A stretch of DNA of 64,000 nt from Sabulibacter ruber (GCF_017355955.1 NZ_JAFFID010000001.1:558001-622000); one strand, 5' to 3'; shown: positions 1 to 9,465, numbered from the stretch's first letter. Program-made: numbers and translations. Notes: a model not told the origin generated them from the sequence alone.

Positions 1-521
1 ACGTAGACGTTCGCCTGCTGTGCGCCACCAACGTGTCTCTGGCCGAACTGGCCAGCGAAGCGCGGTTTAGGAAGGACTTGATTTACCGAATAAATACCGT
101 GGAGATTGTGGTGCCGCCGCTTCGGCAACGGGGCAACGATGTGGTTCTGCTGGCCCGGCACTTTATGCAGCTGTACGCAGACAAGTACCTGAAACCCTCC
201 ATGGAGCTGACCAAACCCGCCATAGACAAGCTGAAAAGCTATCATTTTCCCGGAAACGTGCGCGAACTGCAGTACGCCATTGAGCGGGCCGTGATCATGG
301 CCGAGGACCAGACCCTGGACGCCAAGGACATCCTGTTCTCACCCATTGAATCGGCTCCGGCGCAGGCAACGCTGGCTACTGCCACCAACCTGGAGGAACT
401 GGAGAAAGCCACCATCATTAAGGTGCTGGAGAAGCACAACGGCGTCATGACCAAAGCCGCCAAAGAACTGGGCATTACCCGCACCGCGTTGTACCGCAGA
501 CTGGGCAAGTATGAGCTTTAA
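1..521 (+). CDS. NtrC-family sigma-54 response regulator, C-terminal part (5' end outside window)
   Basis: The window opens inside this gene; the reading frame begins at base 3. The visible part starts in the AAA+ domain with VDVRLLCATN (sensor I region), continues through RKDLIYRINTVEI and PPLRQRG, and then PGNVRELQYAIERAV (sensor II region). It ends in a Fis-type helix-turn-helix (MTKAAKELGITRTALYRRL). These are standard parts of sigma-54 enhancer-binding proteins. The Walker motifs, GAFTGA loop and any receiver domain lie upstream of the window. The stop codon overlaps the start of the sensor-kinase gene by 11 bases, so the two form a two-component pair. That a receiver domain is present upstream is inferred from the partner kinase. 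Confidence 0.93.
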   Translation, partial: VDVRLLCATNVSLAELASEARFRKDLIYRINTVEIVVPPLRQRGNDVVLLARHFMQLYADKYLKPSMELTKPAIDKLKSYHFPGNVRELQYAIERAVIMAEDQTLDAKDILFSPIESAPAQATLATATNLEELEKATIIKVLEKHNGVMTKAAKELGITRTALYRRLGKYEL

Positions 522-1863
522 GAACTTTGAAGGAAAGCTGATCCTGCGGGTGGTACTGCTGCTGTTGACTTTAAGCGCGCCATCGGTGTGCATTCTGAAA
601 GGCTGGTCTGAGCTGCTGGTGTTTCTGCTGCCCCTCATCGGCTACCAGGTGTATGAATTGATTCAGTTCCTGAAACAGGCGCAGGAAGAACTGAACCTCT
701 TCATTGAGGCTATCCAGTACCGCGATTTTTCCCGGTATTTCAATGAAAAATCAGCGTCGGCGCAGCTGCAGTCGCTCAGGAAAGGCTTTAACCAGATCAA
801 TTCCACCTTCCAGACCATCAACAAAGAAAAAGAAACGCAGCACCAGCACCTGCAACGCATTCTGGAACTGGTAGACACCGGCATTCTCTCCTATGACCTG
901 GACAGCGGCGAGGTGGTGCTGATGAACGAATCTCTGAAGAAACTGATACAGGTGCCGTTTCTGTCTACCATCCATGCCCTGGCCAAACGCGACCCTTCTT
1001 TGTACACCGAGGTGACCAGTTTATCTCCTGGAATCACGAAAATAGCCCAGATTCAGACGCCCAGCCTGGAACGCAGCGTCTACAAGTTCATCTTGTCATC
1101 CACGGTGTTTCAGCTGGATGGAAACAAATACAAGCTGGTGGCTTTCCAGAACGTGAACGATGCCCTGGACGAAACCGAGTCGCAGGCCTGGCAGAAGCTC
1201 CTGAACGTGATGACGCACGAGATCATGAACTCCATCGCGCCCATTTCTTCCCTGGCGGATACGCTCAAAAACCGCCTGCAGGAAACCACGGTAGGCGGCG
1301 TGACTGAGCACGACCTGGAAGACATGGAGGAAGGCATCAGCACCATTAAATACCGCAGCCAGGGCTTGTTGAAGTTTGCGCAGACCTACCGCAACCTGAG
1401 CAAGATCACCAAACTGAACCTGGAGCAGGTACACGTGCAGAATCTCTTCCTGAACCTGCGCCGCCTCATGCAGCCCTCCCTGGACCAGAAACACATCACG
1501 CTAACGCTGCTCCTCAACGAACCCCACCTCACGCTGGAAGCCGATCCCAACCTGCTGGACCAGGTGCTCATCAATCTGCTGGTGAACGCCATGGATGCCG
1601 TGAAAGAACAGGAGGAACCAGAGATTACCTTATCGGCTTACTCGTCATCAGAAGGGAAAGTAGTAATCAAGGTCACCGACAACGGCACCGGTATGTCGCG
1701 TGAAGTGCAGGAAAAAATCTTTATCCCGTTCTTCAGCAGCAAGAAAAACGGCAGCGGCATTGGCTTGAGCTTGTGCAAACAGATCATTATGCTCCACAAA
1801 GGCACCATTCAGGTGCAGTCTGAAGAAGGCAAAGGCACGTCGTTTTTCCTGTTTTTTAGGTGA
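511..1863 (+). CDS. NtrY-like membrane sensor histidine kinase
   Basis: This 450-residue kinase is the likely partner of the overlapping upstream regulator. Two hydrophobic segments (about residues 9-28 and 33-50) anchor it in the inner membrane with almost no periplasmic loop. A HAMP/PAS-like region follows (about 60-215). The phospho-accepting H-box reads NVMTHEIMNSIAPI, with His near 236. The ATPase domain has an N-box (INLLVNAMDAV, about 353), a G1 box (VTDNGTGMS) and a G2 box (GSGIGLSLCKQ, about 413). The arrangement fits NtrY/AtoS-type kinases that feed sigma-54 regulators. With no sensory loop outside the membrane, the signal is probably cytoplasmic or within the membrane; the ligand is unknown. 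Confidence 0.93.
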   Translation: MSFKNFEGKLILRVVLLLLTLSAPSVCILKGWSELLVFLLPLIGYQVYELIQFLKQAQEELNLFIEAIQYRDFSRYFNEKSASAQLQSLRKGFNQINSTFQTINKEKETQHQHLQRILELVDTGILSYDLDSGEVVLMNESLKKLIQVPFLSTIHALAKRDPSLYTEVTSLSPGITKIAQIQTPSLERSVYKFILSSTVFQLDGNKYKLVAFQNVNDALDETESQAWQKLLNVMTHEIMNSIAPISSLADTLKNRLQETTVGGVTEHDLEDMEEGISTIKYRSQGLLKFAQTYRNLSKITKLNLEQVHVQNLFLNLRRLMQPSLDQKHITLTLLLNEPHLTLEADPNLLDQVLINLLVNAMDAVKEQEEPEITLSAYSSSEGKVVIKVTDNGTGMSREVQEKIFIPFFSSKKNGSGIGLSLCKQIIMLHKGTIQVQSEEGKGTSFFLFFR

Positions 1864-1960
1864 AAGAGGCTGAAAACAAGCGTAACACTTCTTCCTTGAT
1901 TACAGCATAAAGGGCCATGAAAACCTCTATCAGCAGACCGTAGTTGAAGAGGTAAGCCAT

Positions 1961-2028
1961 GCAAAACAAAGAAGCCGTTTAGAGCCTGTTTTCTATAAAA
2001 CTGCCTCCAAACGGCTTCTTTGTTTTGC
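1961..2028. terminator. Long hairpin terminator with a nested palindrome in its loop
   Basis: A perfect 20-bp inverted repeat (1961-1980 and 2009-2028, arm core GAAGCCGTTT) encloses a 28-base loop. The loop itself holds a shorter palindrome, GCCTGTTTTCTATAAAACTG. It lies between the convergent kinase and oxidoreductase genes and may end transcription from both sides. Related structures occur at 32201-32246 and 43891-43938. Confidence 0.75.
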
Positions 2029-2059
2029 ACAGTGTCTTTTATTTGATACCTATTAACCT

Positions 2060-3466
2060 TTAATCCAGCTTTGGCTCTGGCCCGCGGAAGGCGTCTTTTT
2101 TAGCTACTGCCGGTAATTTTACGGGGCGGCCTTCTTTGGCAGATTGGTAGATGGCTTCCATGATGCGGTGGTCTTGCAGGCCCTCTTCGCCGGGGGTGTA
2201 AGGCGGGAGGTCTTTAAGGACGCACTCAGAGAAATGGTCCATCTCGGTGGCGAACTGGTTTTTGTGTTCCATCTCAATGTCTTCCTTGCGGCCCAGTTTG
2301 CCGTCAGCGCGGGAGGTCTTCATCTGCTGACCGGTGTAGGAGAAAGCCGGGTCCATGTTGATCCAGCCGCGTTCGCAGAGCACCCGGTAACGGCGGCTCT
2401 CGTGGGTGTTGTAGTGAGTGGCACAGTTGGCAATAACGCCATTGGGGAACCGCATCTGCCATGACATCACTTCCTCTACTTCCTTGAACAGGGGATTGCC
2501 CGGCGTGCTGTATTGGTAGCCGAAGACCTCGGTGGGTTCCTCGCCCAGCACAAACCGAAGCGTGTTGAGGCAGTAAATGCCTATGTCGGGCAGGGCACCG
2601 CCTCCGGCCAGGGCTTTCTTGTGCCTCCAATGCTCTGGGTTGGCTGAACTCTGGCAATTGAATGCCTCTATCATTTTCACGTTGCCAAACTTCTTCTCGC
2701 GCACCAGTTGGCGCACATGCCGGTTATAGGGCTCATACTGGATGCGGTAGGCCACCATGAGTTTGCGGTTGGCCTTTTTACAGGCGTCAATCATAGCCTG
2801 GCACTCCGCCGAGGTATTGGCCATAGGCTTTTCGCAGAGGATGTGTTTACCGGCTTGCGCCCCCCTGATGGTGTATTCTGCGTGCATGGAGTTGGGCAGC
2901 ACAATGTAGATGACCTGCACCTCGGGGTTGTCTTTGAGCTGATCATAGGTCTGGTAGCTGTAGCAGTTCTCGGGCTTGATGCCGTACTGCCGGGCTACTT
3001 TGCGCATCTTCTCGGGGCTGCCGCTCACCAGGGCTACTGGCTTTGACTTTTTACATTGCCCGAAGGCGGGCAGCAGTTCCTCTAAGGTCAAATGGCCCAA
3101 CCCTACCAAGGCATACCCTACCCGTTGGTCGGGCGGAAGCGGCGTGGGCGTGGGACCACTCTGCCGGTCGGCGTCTGATTTCCAGGCTTCCAGTTTGATG
3201 GGCTCCTCTGCTCCTGCCGGTACCTGTGCGGGCGGCGAGGTGGGCGGAGTCTTGGGCACGGTCTGCCCATTGGGAGCCGTCATGGTAGGCTGCGCGCCAG
3301 GGCTATCCTGGCCGGCGGTAGTCTGCGCAGATTTACAGGAAGCGGCTAAACCACCCACCAATCCGGCGGCCAATCCTTTACCGGTCAACTGCAGAAAACT
3401 TTTCCGGGTCAAAGGCTCCGTGAATTCCTGGGGAACAAATTGCAGGAGCTTGTCAAAACGTAACAT
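2060..3466 (-). CDS. Exported Gfo/Idh/MocA-family oxidoreductase
   Basis: This is an NAD(P)-dependent sugar-type oxidoreductase of about 468 residues. A Rossmann motif (VGYALVGLGHL, about 117-127) and the family signature HILCEKPMAN (about 210) are visible; the C-terminal half is the usual substrate-binding fold. The N-terminus reads LTRKSFLQLTGKG followed by a hydrophobic stretch and LAASC. This looks like a twin-arginine-type signal ending in a lipobox, although the motif has RK rather than RR. A Pro/Thr-rich linker of about 60 residues follows. I chose the start at 3466 because it puts the signal near the N-terminus; an open frame continues upstream to 3565. Glucose-fructose oxidoreductase is a well-known exported relative. 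The substrate here is unknown. Confidence 0.87.
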   Translation of the reverse strand: MLRFDKLLQFVPQEFTEPLTRKSFLQLTGKGLAAGLVGGLAASCKSAQTTAGQDSPGAQPTMTAPNGQTVPKTPPTSPPAQVPAGAEEPIKLEAWKSDADRQSGPTPTPLPPDQRVGYALVGLGHLTLEELLPAFGQCKKSKPVALVSGSPEKMRKVARQYGIKPENCYSYQTYDQLKDNPEVQVIYIVLPNSMHAEYTIRGAQAGKHILCEKPMANTSAECQAMIDACKKANRKLMVAYRIQYEPYNRHVRQLVREKKFGNVKMIEAFNCQSSANPEHWRHKKALAGGGALPDIGIYCLNTLRFVLGEEPTEVFGYQYSTPGNPLFKEVEEVMSWQMRFPNGVIANCATHYNTHESRRYRVLCERGWINMDPAFSYTGQQMKTSRADGKLGRKEDIEMEHKNQFATEMDHFSECVLKDLPPYTPGEEGLQDHRIMEAIYQSAKEGRPVKLPAVAKKDAFRGPEPKLD

Positions 3467-3761
3467 ATTAAATACACTAGGTAAAACATAGAGAAACTGC
3501 ACCGGACAGCTCTTTGGATTTAACCCTGTTCGTTTTAAAAAGTTTTTTCTTTCCCTGAATATCAATTTGCTGCAAACGGTAATAGTCCTTAATTGAAGCG
3601 TTCCACGGACTAGGAATTGCCTAAAATTTCAAGCCATTTGGGTATATTCTGGTAACAATTCACCCATTTGTTTAGGCGCTATTTTGTTGAAAACGCCAGA
3701 AAAACGGGCAGCGAAAAAGAATAATTTACTCTTTCCAAAACCTTAAAACTCAGAAGCCCAT
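3467..3761. other. Intergenic region with no recognised element
   Basis: About 295 bases lie between the oxidoreductase start and the end of the MFS gene; both genes are on the minus strand. It is moderately AT-rich. I see no good coding frame, hairpin terminator or TAnnTTTG promoter that I would defend. Confidence 0.5.
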
Positions 3762-4943
3762 TTAGCGGGTGATCAGCCTCCGCATGGCCAGAAGACCCAG
3801 CAGCGGCCCGATGGCCAGAAACAAAAATTGCTGTTGGGCAGGAACCCATTCCTGCAGTAATTGCAAAAACTGGATGCTTACAATGGTGATGGCAAACCCA
3901 ATGGAATTGACGATGGTAAGTGCTGTGCCTTTCACCTGGCCCGGGGCATTCTGCGCCACCACGGTAGAGAACTGCGGCGAGTCCATGACCACCGCCAGAC
4001 CCCACACCAGCAGAAATGCCAAAAAAACGGAAAAAGGCACCGAAAACAGCCAAGGCGATAACAGGCAACAAACAAACGAAACCGCCAGCGCCCCAAACGC
4101 TATACGGGCACTACCTGCCCTTTGAGCCAGATAGCCTCCCGCCACACAGGCCAAGGAACCTGCCGCAATAACCGTAAACGAAAGCAAGGGAACATCAAAA
4201 TAGGTACCTGAGTGAAATTCCAGGTAAAGGCCTAGGATCACCGGCACCAAGGCCCAGAACGTGTACAGTTCCCACATGTGCCCGAAGTACCCAAAAGCCG
4301 CCGCCCTGAACTCCTTTTGCCTGAAAATCTGCAAAAAAGCCGTAAAATCTGGCTTGGTGCCCTGGGTTCTGAAAGGCCCATCAGGTACCAGGGCCTTCAA
4401 GGCTACGCCACCCAGTACTGCTAGTCCCGAGGTTGCCCAGATCACGTACTCCCACCGCAAATCCTGCGTCACTGCTTTTAGCAAATGCGGGAACGCCGTG
4501 CCCAACACCAGAGCCCCCACCAGATACCCTAGCGCTTTCCCAAGGCCTTTCTGGTGGTAATCAGCCGCGATCTTCATACCCACCGGGTAAATACCGGCCA
4601 GGCAAAATCCCGTGAGAAACCGGGCCAGCAAGAGCGTAGACAGGTTAGTGGCCAATAACAGGCTGAGGTTACAACCCGCCCCTGCCAAGGCACACACCAG
4701 GAAAACTCTGGAGGGCGAAAACCGATCAGAAATGGTAAAAACGGCGAAAACCAGCGTGCCCAGAATAAAGCCCAACTGCACCGCCGAGGTTAAATGTCCC
4801 AACGCACTCGCCTCCAGTTGAAACTGCGGAATCAAATTAGGCAGCACCGCATTGCCTGCAAACCACAGCGAGGTACAGGCAAACTGAGCCAGAACGATGG
4901 TGGGGAGAATGTGTTTGGGTGTTGATTGGAAATGGGTTTTCAA
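3762..4943 (-). CDS. MFS transporter (about 12 membrane segments)
   Basis: This 393-residue protein is hydrophobic throughout, with roughly twelve membrane segments in two halves. Residues 15-40 (PTIVLAQFACTSLWFAGNAV) resemble the start of CynX/nitrate-type or sugar-efflux MFS proteins. A motif-A-like loop (ISDRFSPSRVF, near 70) follows the second helix, and GKALGYLVGALVLGTAFP lies mid-way in the first half. The first codon is TTG at 4943, and no in-frame ATG lies nearby, so this non-standard start is the best choice. The gene stands alone on the minus strand. The substrate cannot be told from sequence. Confidence 0.85.
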   Translation of the reverse strand: MKTHFQSTPKHILPTIVLAQFACTSLWFAGNAVLPNLIPQFQLEASALGHLTSAVQLGFILGTLVFAVFTISDRFSPSRVFLVCALAGAGCNLSLLLATNLSTLLLARFLTGFCLAGIYPVGMKIAADYHQKGLGKALGYLVGALVLGTAFPHLLKAVTQDLRWEYVIWATSGLAVLGGVALKALVPDGPFRTQGTKPDFTAFLQIFRQKEFRAAAFGYFGHMWELYTFWALVPVILGLYLEFHSGTYFDVPLLSFTVIAAGSLACVAGGYLAQRAGSARIAFGALAVSFVCCLLSPWLFSVPFSVFLAFLLVWGLAVVMDSPQFSTVVAQNAPGQVKGTALTIVNSIGFAITIVSIQFLQLLQEWVPAQQQFLFLAIGPLLGLLAMRRLITR

Positions 4944-5174
4944 TAAGATACTATGGTTTGACTTTGGTAAAGCAAGGTGCAGGCTTTTCTAAAAAAATCT
5001 GACCTGAAAAAGTTTATATTTAAAATGAAGCACTTCTGTTAACACTTACCTTTATGCAGGCAAGGCAACATAGCACAAAACCTTCAACCAGCACCAAAAC
5101 TACTTGAAAGCATTAAAATTTGGATTGAACACCCACCCCAACTTGCTAAACTTCTTGTTGGGGGCAGAATTTCC

Positions 5175-5648
5175 TTATTCACTTTCAGTTACCAGTTTTT
5201 TAATCAAAGAGATTTGTCCCAGATGATAATAGCTATGCTCAATAACTCCTTCAATATTTCTTAAGTATGTTCCATACTTTACATCAACGAATGGCTCGTC
5301 CAGTTTATCATCTGACAGGTTCGCCACTTCCTTTACAAACATTTCTGAATTAACCATAAACTCATTCACCAGTCTTTGCCAATCGGCTTCTGATTCAATA
5401 GGTGGAAGTTCAAAGCTATATTTATCTCTAATTTCAAGTCCACCTCCTTTAAAAACTTTTATCAGACCCGCTAAATAATAATTTACGTGAAATGTCAGTA
5501 AAGCAATTGTATTTAGTGTTCCAACTTTTTGTGTCGCTTGCTTCCAAGTAACACTTTCTATTTGCGATTTAAAATTGGTATTGGCTATCCAGTGCCCGTT
5601 TAACAAGACTTCATTCAACCTACTTGCGAGTTCTTTAATTCTTTGCAT
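5175..5648 (-). CDS. DinB-like (DUF1572-type) four-helix protein
   Basis: This 157-residue protein matches the DinB/YfiT-like superfamily. It is helical, with histidines where the family binds a metal: LLTFHVNYY in the second helix and IEHSYYHLGQI near the C-terminus (about 136-146). Many relatives are thiol- or metal-dependent transferases; some are DNA-damage induced in Bacillus. The actual substrate is unknown. It is the first of four AT-rich minus-strand genes (5175-8508) whose base composition differs from the genes around them. The gap to the next gene is about 90 bases, so it may be transcribed separately. Confidence 0.82.
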   Translation of the reverse strand: MQRIKELASRLNEVLLNGHWIANTNFKSQIESVTWKQATQKVGTLNTIALLTFHVNYYLAGLIKVFKGGGLEIRDKYSFELPPIESEADWQRLVNEFMVNSEMFVKEVANLSDDKLDEPFVDVKYGTYLRNIEGVIEHSYYHLGQISLIKKLVTESE

Positions 5649-5736
5649 CTTCAGTTATATTATTGAATCTTTCAATACCACATAAACTAATGAATGAGGC
5701 GCTTAAAGGCTTGGGCAATTGCAAGGTGTTCCTAAT

Positions 5737-6240
5737 TCAATCATTAGACTCAATTTGACTTATACACTTTTCAAGTGACACGGGAGTTATAGTATATACT
5801 TTATCCATTAGTTCATAAAAGTCTTCCTGTGTTTTTATTCTTACACGGGTGAGTTGAAAGTCTGGATAAATAAACTCAATTCTGTATGGTTTTAGAGTTA
5901 ATGTGCGAACAATGAACGAAATTCGCTTTAGATCACTAAAAACTATTCTGGTCTTTTTAGATTCAGAAACGATTTCCAAAGAATCTCCATAAATAGTAAG
6001 TGTGGCACTTCTATTTCTTCTACTAATTGCCATTAACCCTAATACCAGGCCGCCAAAAGCAAAAACTACAAGAGATAAGTTGTTGAAGAAGGGGGAGTTA
6101 TTTGGTATAGCAAGTAGTAGTAGAGGTTCCATTAAATAGAAAAACACACAACTACAAACAAATATACCCAGTAGCACCATATATAATTTCTCAATTGCTT
6201 TGTTAGTGCTGTTAATATCTACCAGAAATGATGCTTCCAT
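5737..6240 (-). CDS. Unknown two-helix membrane protein
   Basis: I do not recognise this 167-residue protein. Two hydrophobic segments lie at about residues 19-42 and 54-74. A basic stretch (SRRNRSATLTI) follows, and the remaining 90 residues look like a soluble beta-rich domain (DSLEIVSESKKTRIVFSDL) similar in layout to small PH-like or YcxB-like membrane proteins. That comparison rests on pattern only. The start was set at ATG 6240; the open frame also has a TTG two codons upstream. It belongs to the AT-rich 5.1-8.5 kb block. Confidence 0.7.
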   Translation of the reverse strand: MEASFLVDINSTNKAIEKLYMVLLGIFVCSCVFFYLMEPLLLLAIPNNSPFFNNLSLVVFAFGGLVLGLMAISRRNRSATLTIYGDSLEIVSESKKTRIVFSDLKRISFIVRTLTLKPYRIEFIYPDFQLTRVRIKTQEDFYELMDKVYTITPVSLEKCISQIESND

Positions 6241-6309
6241 ATTCAAATACCGTCTAAAACATTGGGCAAAGTAAGGTCTTGTGCTATATAAATATTGCTA
6301 GCACATGTT

Positions 6310-7443
6310 TCATTTTGTAGGTCTTGAACTTGCAACAGGCTTTACTTTTCCTTCCAAAACATTGATAACGCTTTGCTTTAATTCCTCATACTTAAAATCA
6401 TCATTAAAGCCAATATTGAAGGTATAATGGGCATTACCTTTGTTCATACAGAGTAAATACTTGGCTCCCCCTTGTTCTACAGAAAAAGGAGAATATTCTG
6501 TTTGAACTCTGAATTCAATTTTTCCATCCTGATTTACTACATAAAAAAGATGCTTATTATATATTCCTTTTGAGCCTTCTTCAAACCTTTCAAATGCCTG
6601 AATCAATTTACCATTCCATTTGAACTGGTCAAAGCAAAACATATCTTTTAAGTTGTCTTTTAAAAGACCTTTTCTGGATGCTTCATATAGTTTATTCTTC
6701 AAAGGCTTTGCCTTATCAAATTCTTTCTGATGATAGTATAGTTGAATTAATTTAGCATAAGCATGAAAGTCACTTGGATCTAACTTTATAAGTTCTATAA
6801 AGGCAGGTTCCGCTTTCTCATAGTTTCCTTTTAATGACTCCAGTAAGCCGATATTAAATAAAGCGTTAAGGTAGGAATCAGAATCTTTGGAAAGATTTGA
6901 CTTTGCAGTATAAAATGCCTCCAATGCTTTTTCATTGTTTTTTTGTTCTGAATAAACTTGACCGATCATTGTAAAAGACCGTTCAGGAGCATCTTTTTGT
7001 TTAGTAGATTTTATATAATTCTCTAGTGCTAAATCCAATTTACCAAGGTTATAAAACGAATCTCCAAGGCCACTATAATACTCTCCGTCGTCTGGCTTAA
7101 GAGCAATAGCAGATTGAAAAGCTTTTATAGCTTCGTCATACTTTTTCATATAGTTGAGTGTAGAAGCCAAAAAATAATAAGGATTGGGATCTTTTGAATC
7201 TTTAGAGATAGATTGACTCATAAACTTAACACAGTTGCTATCATCCTCTTTCATGTAATAGGCAAGACCAATATAATACAGAGCTAAGGCTGAATAATCT
7301 TTCGATTTTGCTGCGTATTGAGTTATAATCTTATCATGCTCTTGCTTGTCAATTAAAACTTTAAGTTCTTCTGAAACTTTGTCTTGAGCATATGTGCCTA
7401 TACTTATAAATAAAAGTAATATTATGGAGATGATTCTTTTCAC
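6310..7443 (-). CDS. Exported TPR-repeat protein
   Basis: This 377-residue protein has a signal peptide ending near residue 19 (SIGTYAQ). A run of tetratricopeptide repeats covers about residues 45-265, for example PNPYYFLASTLNYMKKYDEA, DGEYYSGLGDSFYNLGKLD and SDFHAYAKLIQLYYHQKEFD. The last 110 residues have no repeat and contain a beta-rich stretch (KGIYNKHLFYVVNQDGKIEF). TPR proteins serve as docking scaffolds, so a periplasmic binding role is likely, but no partner can be named. The gene is AT-rich and reads the same way as the lipoprotein gene upstream of it (7498-8508), with about 54 bases between. Confidence 0.82.
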   Translation of the reverse strand: MKRIISIILLLFISIGTYAQDKVSEELKVLIDKQEHDKIITQYAAKSKDYSALALYYIGLAYYMKEDDSNCVKFMSQSISKDSKDPNPYYFLASTLNYMKKYDEAIKAFQSAIALKPDDGEYYSGLGDSFYNLGKLDLALENYIKSTKQKDAPERSFTMIGQVYSEQKNNEKALEAFYTAKSNLSKDSDSYLNALFNIGLLESLKGNYEKAEPAFIELIKLDPSDFHAYAKLIQLYYHQKEFDKAKPLKNKLYEASRKGLLKDNLKDMFCFDQFKWNGKLIQAFERFEEGSKGIYNKHLFYVVNQDGKIEFRVQTEYSPFSVEQGGAKYLLCMNKGNAHYTFNIGFNDDFKYEELKQSVINVLEGKVKPVASSRPTK

Positions 7444-7497
7444 TTTTCTATATTTAGATTTGAGTTAATGTCTAGACTAAAAGCGTTAAAATGTTTT

Positions 7498-8508
7498 TTA
7501 GATGTGGTTGCCAGAAGTTTTATTTATCATCAGTTCAGCGTTTTGTATCCAGGCAACCAGGTAAGGATTCTTAGATGATCTCCTCTTAAATACAATAAGG
7601 AAAGGTTTGTCAAAAACGAGCCTTTTGGGCTTAGGCAGGCCCTCCACAACTTCAGTTACCAGTCCGAGTTCCGCCTCGCTTTCTATCTTAGCTCCTTTAT
7701 GGTCAAGAACAAGGGCAATTCGTTGGTAAGCTTTCAGAATATCAAATTCCTGCCCGTCTATGGCTACCTTGTTCCCTACCATTGAGTGATAATTCTTTTC
7801 TAAGTTGAAGGTGATTTCCGGGATGCTTAAGGTGTCAAATTCTGCAAAATGGTACTTCCAGTGTTCCTTCTCCGGTTTCTGGGATTTACCATGCTTTCCT
7901 ATTTCCTTGTTTAGAATTCTGAGGAGTTCCCCTAATGAACTACCAGTTAATTTTGGTGAGGTGAACAACAGGATCTCCTGGTCTTCCGCCTTAGGGTTTA
8001 ACCTAACGGCGAATTCCTCCCTGTTGCGGTATAACAAGAGCTCAACTTGAGAGGCAGCCTTGGGGTTGAAACCATTGAAACCGAAAGACTCAACGGGGGT
8101 GGAGCCAAATACCAATTCACTGTTGCCCCTGTCAAAAGCAAACTCGAATGGGAGTGACTTGGCGAATGCGGCTTCTGCTAAAATGGAATTCCCCTGGAAG
8201 CTAACCTGGTTCCCTATGTCCTCTGGGGCTATGGAGTTCTTGAACAAGGTTGATCCGTCTAAAAGCCGTAACTGGGTGAGCTCTTTTTCTATTACAACGC
8301 TTTTTGAATTCTTCTTGATTTCATTCCAGGCATAAAGGAAAGTAGAGCAATATAGTTGGTTTTTACCCCTGTCAATCCTTTGCTCCAAAGTGGGGACTAA
8401 GTCAGTAGCTCCCAGTTTGGTGACATCAATAGCTTCTGGGTAATCTCTTCCATCACTACACCCTGTAAGGAGACAAGCTAACAATACAAACCGAATGATG
8501 GAATTCAT
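7498..8508 (-). CDS. Unknown lipoprotein
   Basis: The 336-residue product starts with a lipoprotein signal (MNSIIRFVLLACLLTGCSD, lipidated Cys at about 17). I recognise no domain. The mature protein is mixed alpha/beta with charged segments and a conserved-looking EFAVRLNPKAEDQEILLF stretch near the middle. It is probably the first gene of the small AT-rich cluster, with the TPR gene directly downstream, so the two may act together in the envelope. The export call is strong; the function is unknown. Confidence 0.75.
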   Translation of the reverse strand: MNSIIRFVLLACLLTGCSDGRDYPEAIDVTKLGATDLVPTLEQRIDRGKNQLYCSTFLYAWNEIKKNSKSVVIEKELTQLRLLDGSTLFKNSIAPEDIGNQVSFQGNSILAEAAFAKSLPFEFAFDRGNSELVFGSTPVESFGFNGFNPKAASQVELLLYRNREEFAVRLNPKAEDQEILLFTSPKLTGSSLGELLRILNKEIGKHGKSQKPEKEHWKYHFAEFDTLSIPEITFNLEKNYHSMVGNKVAIDGQEFDILKAYQRIALVLDHKGAKIESEAELGLVTEVVEGLPKPKRLVFDKPFLIVFKRRSSKNPYLVAWIQNAELMINKTSGNHI

Positions 8509-8580
8509 GAGTAATTTAATTACTGGCTACTACTGTATAAGCGGAGCAGCCCCTGTTATTAGCCTTTTCTTAAATATAAA

Positions 8581-8622
8581 ACTTCCGGTTATCCCGCCAA
8601 TGATAGCCGAAAAACCGGAAGT
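8581..8622 (-). terminator. Hairpin after thyA
   Basis: A perfect 10-bp inverted repeat (ACTTCCGGTT, 8581-8590 and 8613-8622) has a 22-base loop. On the minus strand it follows the thyA stop codon and is succeeded by an AT-rich tract, as expected for a terminator. Confidence 0.65.
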
Positions 8623-8670
8623 CTGTTTGAGTAATTAAAAATTGTAAAGCAGTAAGAAAGTATTAAAGCA

Positions 8671-9465
8671 TTACACCGCTACCGGCGCCTTTATCCCCGG
8701 CCATGGCTCATACTCCTCTAGCGTGAAATCCTCAAATTCAAACCCGAAGATATCTTTCACGTCTGGGTTAACCTTCATCTTAGGAAGCGGTCTTGGCTCA
8801 CGGGAAAGCTGCAGTTCGGTTTGCTCCAGGTGATTCAGGTACAGGTGGGTGTCGCCACCGGTCCAGATGAACTCGCCGGGTTCCAGGTCGCACACCTGGG
8901 CTACCATTATGGTGAGCAGCGCGTATGAGGCAATGTTGAACGGCACCCCCAGGAACACATCGGCAGAGCGTTGGTAGAGCTGGCAGCTTAGTTTGCCTTC
9001 GGCTACGTAGAACTGGAAGAACGCATGGCATGGGGGCAACTTCATGTTGTTCACCTCGGCCACGTTCCAGGCGCTTACAATGAGGCGGCGCGAGTCTGGG
9101 TTCTTTTTAATTTGATTGATTACCTGGGCAATCTGGTCAATGTGTCCGCCGTCTGGCGTGGGCCAGGAGCGCCACTGCGAGCCGTACACCGGACCCAGGT
9201 CACCGTTTTCATCGGCCCACTCGTCCCAGATGCTTACCCCCCGCTCCTGCAGCCAGCGCACGTTGGTCTCTCCGCGCAAAAACCACAGCAGTTCGTAGAT
9301 AATTGACTTCAGGTGTACCTTTTTGGTAGTCACCAGCGGAAATCCTTCCTGCAAGTTGAACCGCATCTGGTAACCAAACACACTAAGGGTACCGGTGCCA
9401 GTACGGTCTTCTTTCTTCACGCCGTTGTCCAGAATGTGGCGCATTAAATCCAGGTATGCCTGCAT
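8671..9465 (-). CDS. thyA: Thymidylate synthase
   Basis: ThyA methylates dUMP to dTMP using methylene-tetrahydrofolate in the cytoplasm. The 264-residue length is exactly that of the short bacterial form. The active-site segment [10 protein letters not shown] carries the nucleophilic Cys (about 146), and the RRLIVSAWN and [13 protein letters not shown] (dUMP-binding) motifs are intact. The N-terminus ([20 protein letters not shown]) is standard. It appears to be a single-gene unit with a hairpin after the stop codon. The 450-base upstream gap has no clear promoter. DHFR is not adjacent. Confidence 0.98.
   Translation of the reverse strand: MQAYLDLMRHILDNGVKKEDRTGTGTLSVFGYQMRFNLQEGFPLVTTKKVHLKSIIYELLWFLRGETNVRWLQERGVSIWDEWADENGDLGPVYGSQWRSWPTPDGGHIDQIAQVINQIKKNPDSRRLIVSAWNVAEVNNMKLPPCHAFFQFYVAEGKLSCQLYQRSADVFLGVPFNIASYALLTIMVAQVCDLEPGEFIWTGGDTHLYLNHLEQTELQLSREPRPLPKMKVNPDVKDIFGFEFEDFTLEEYEPWPGIKAPVAV

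Noticed and set aside
3679..4071. Open frame overlapping the MFS gene in another frame of the same strand.
   Set aside because: The MFS frame has consistent membrane helices over its full length, while this one is Gly/His-rich and arbitrary.
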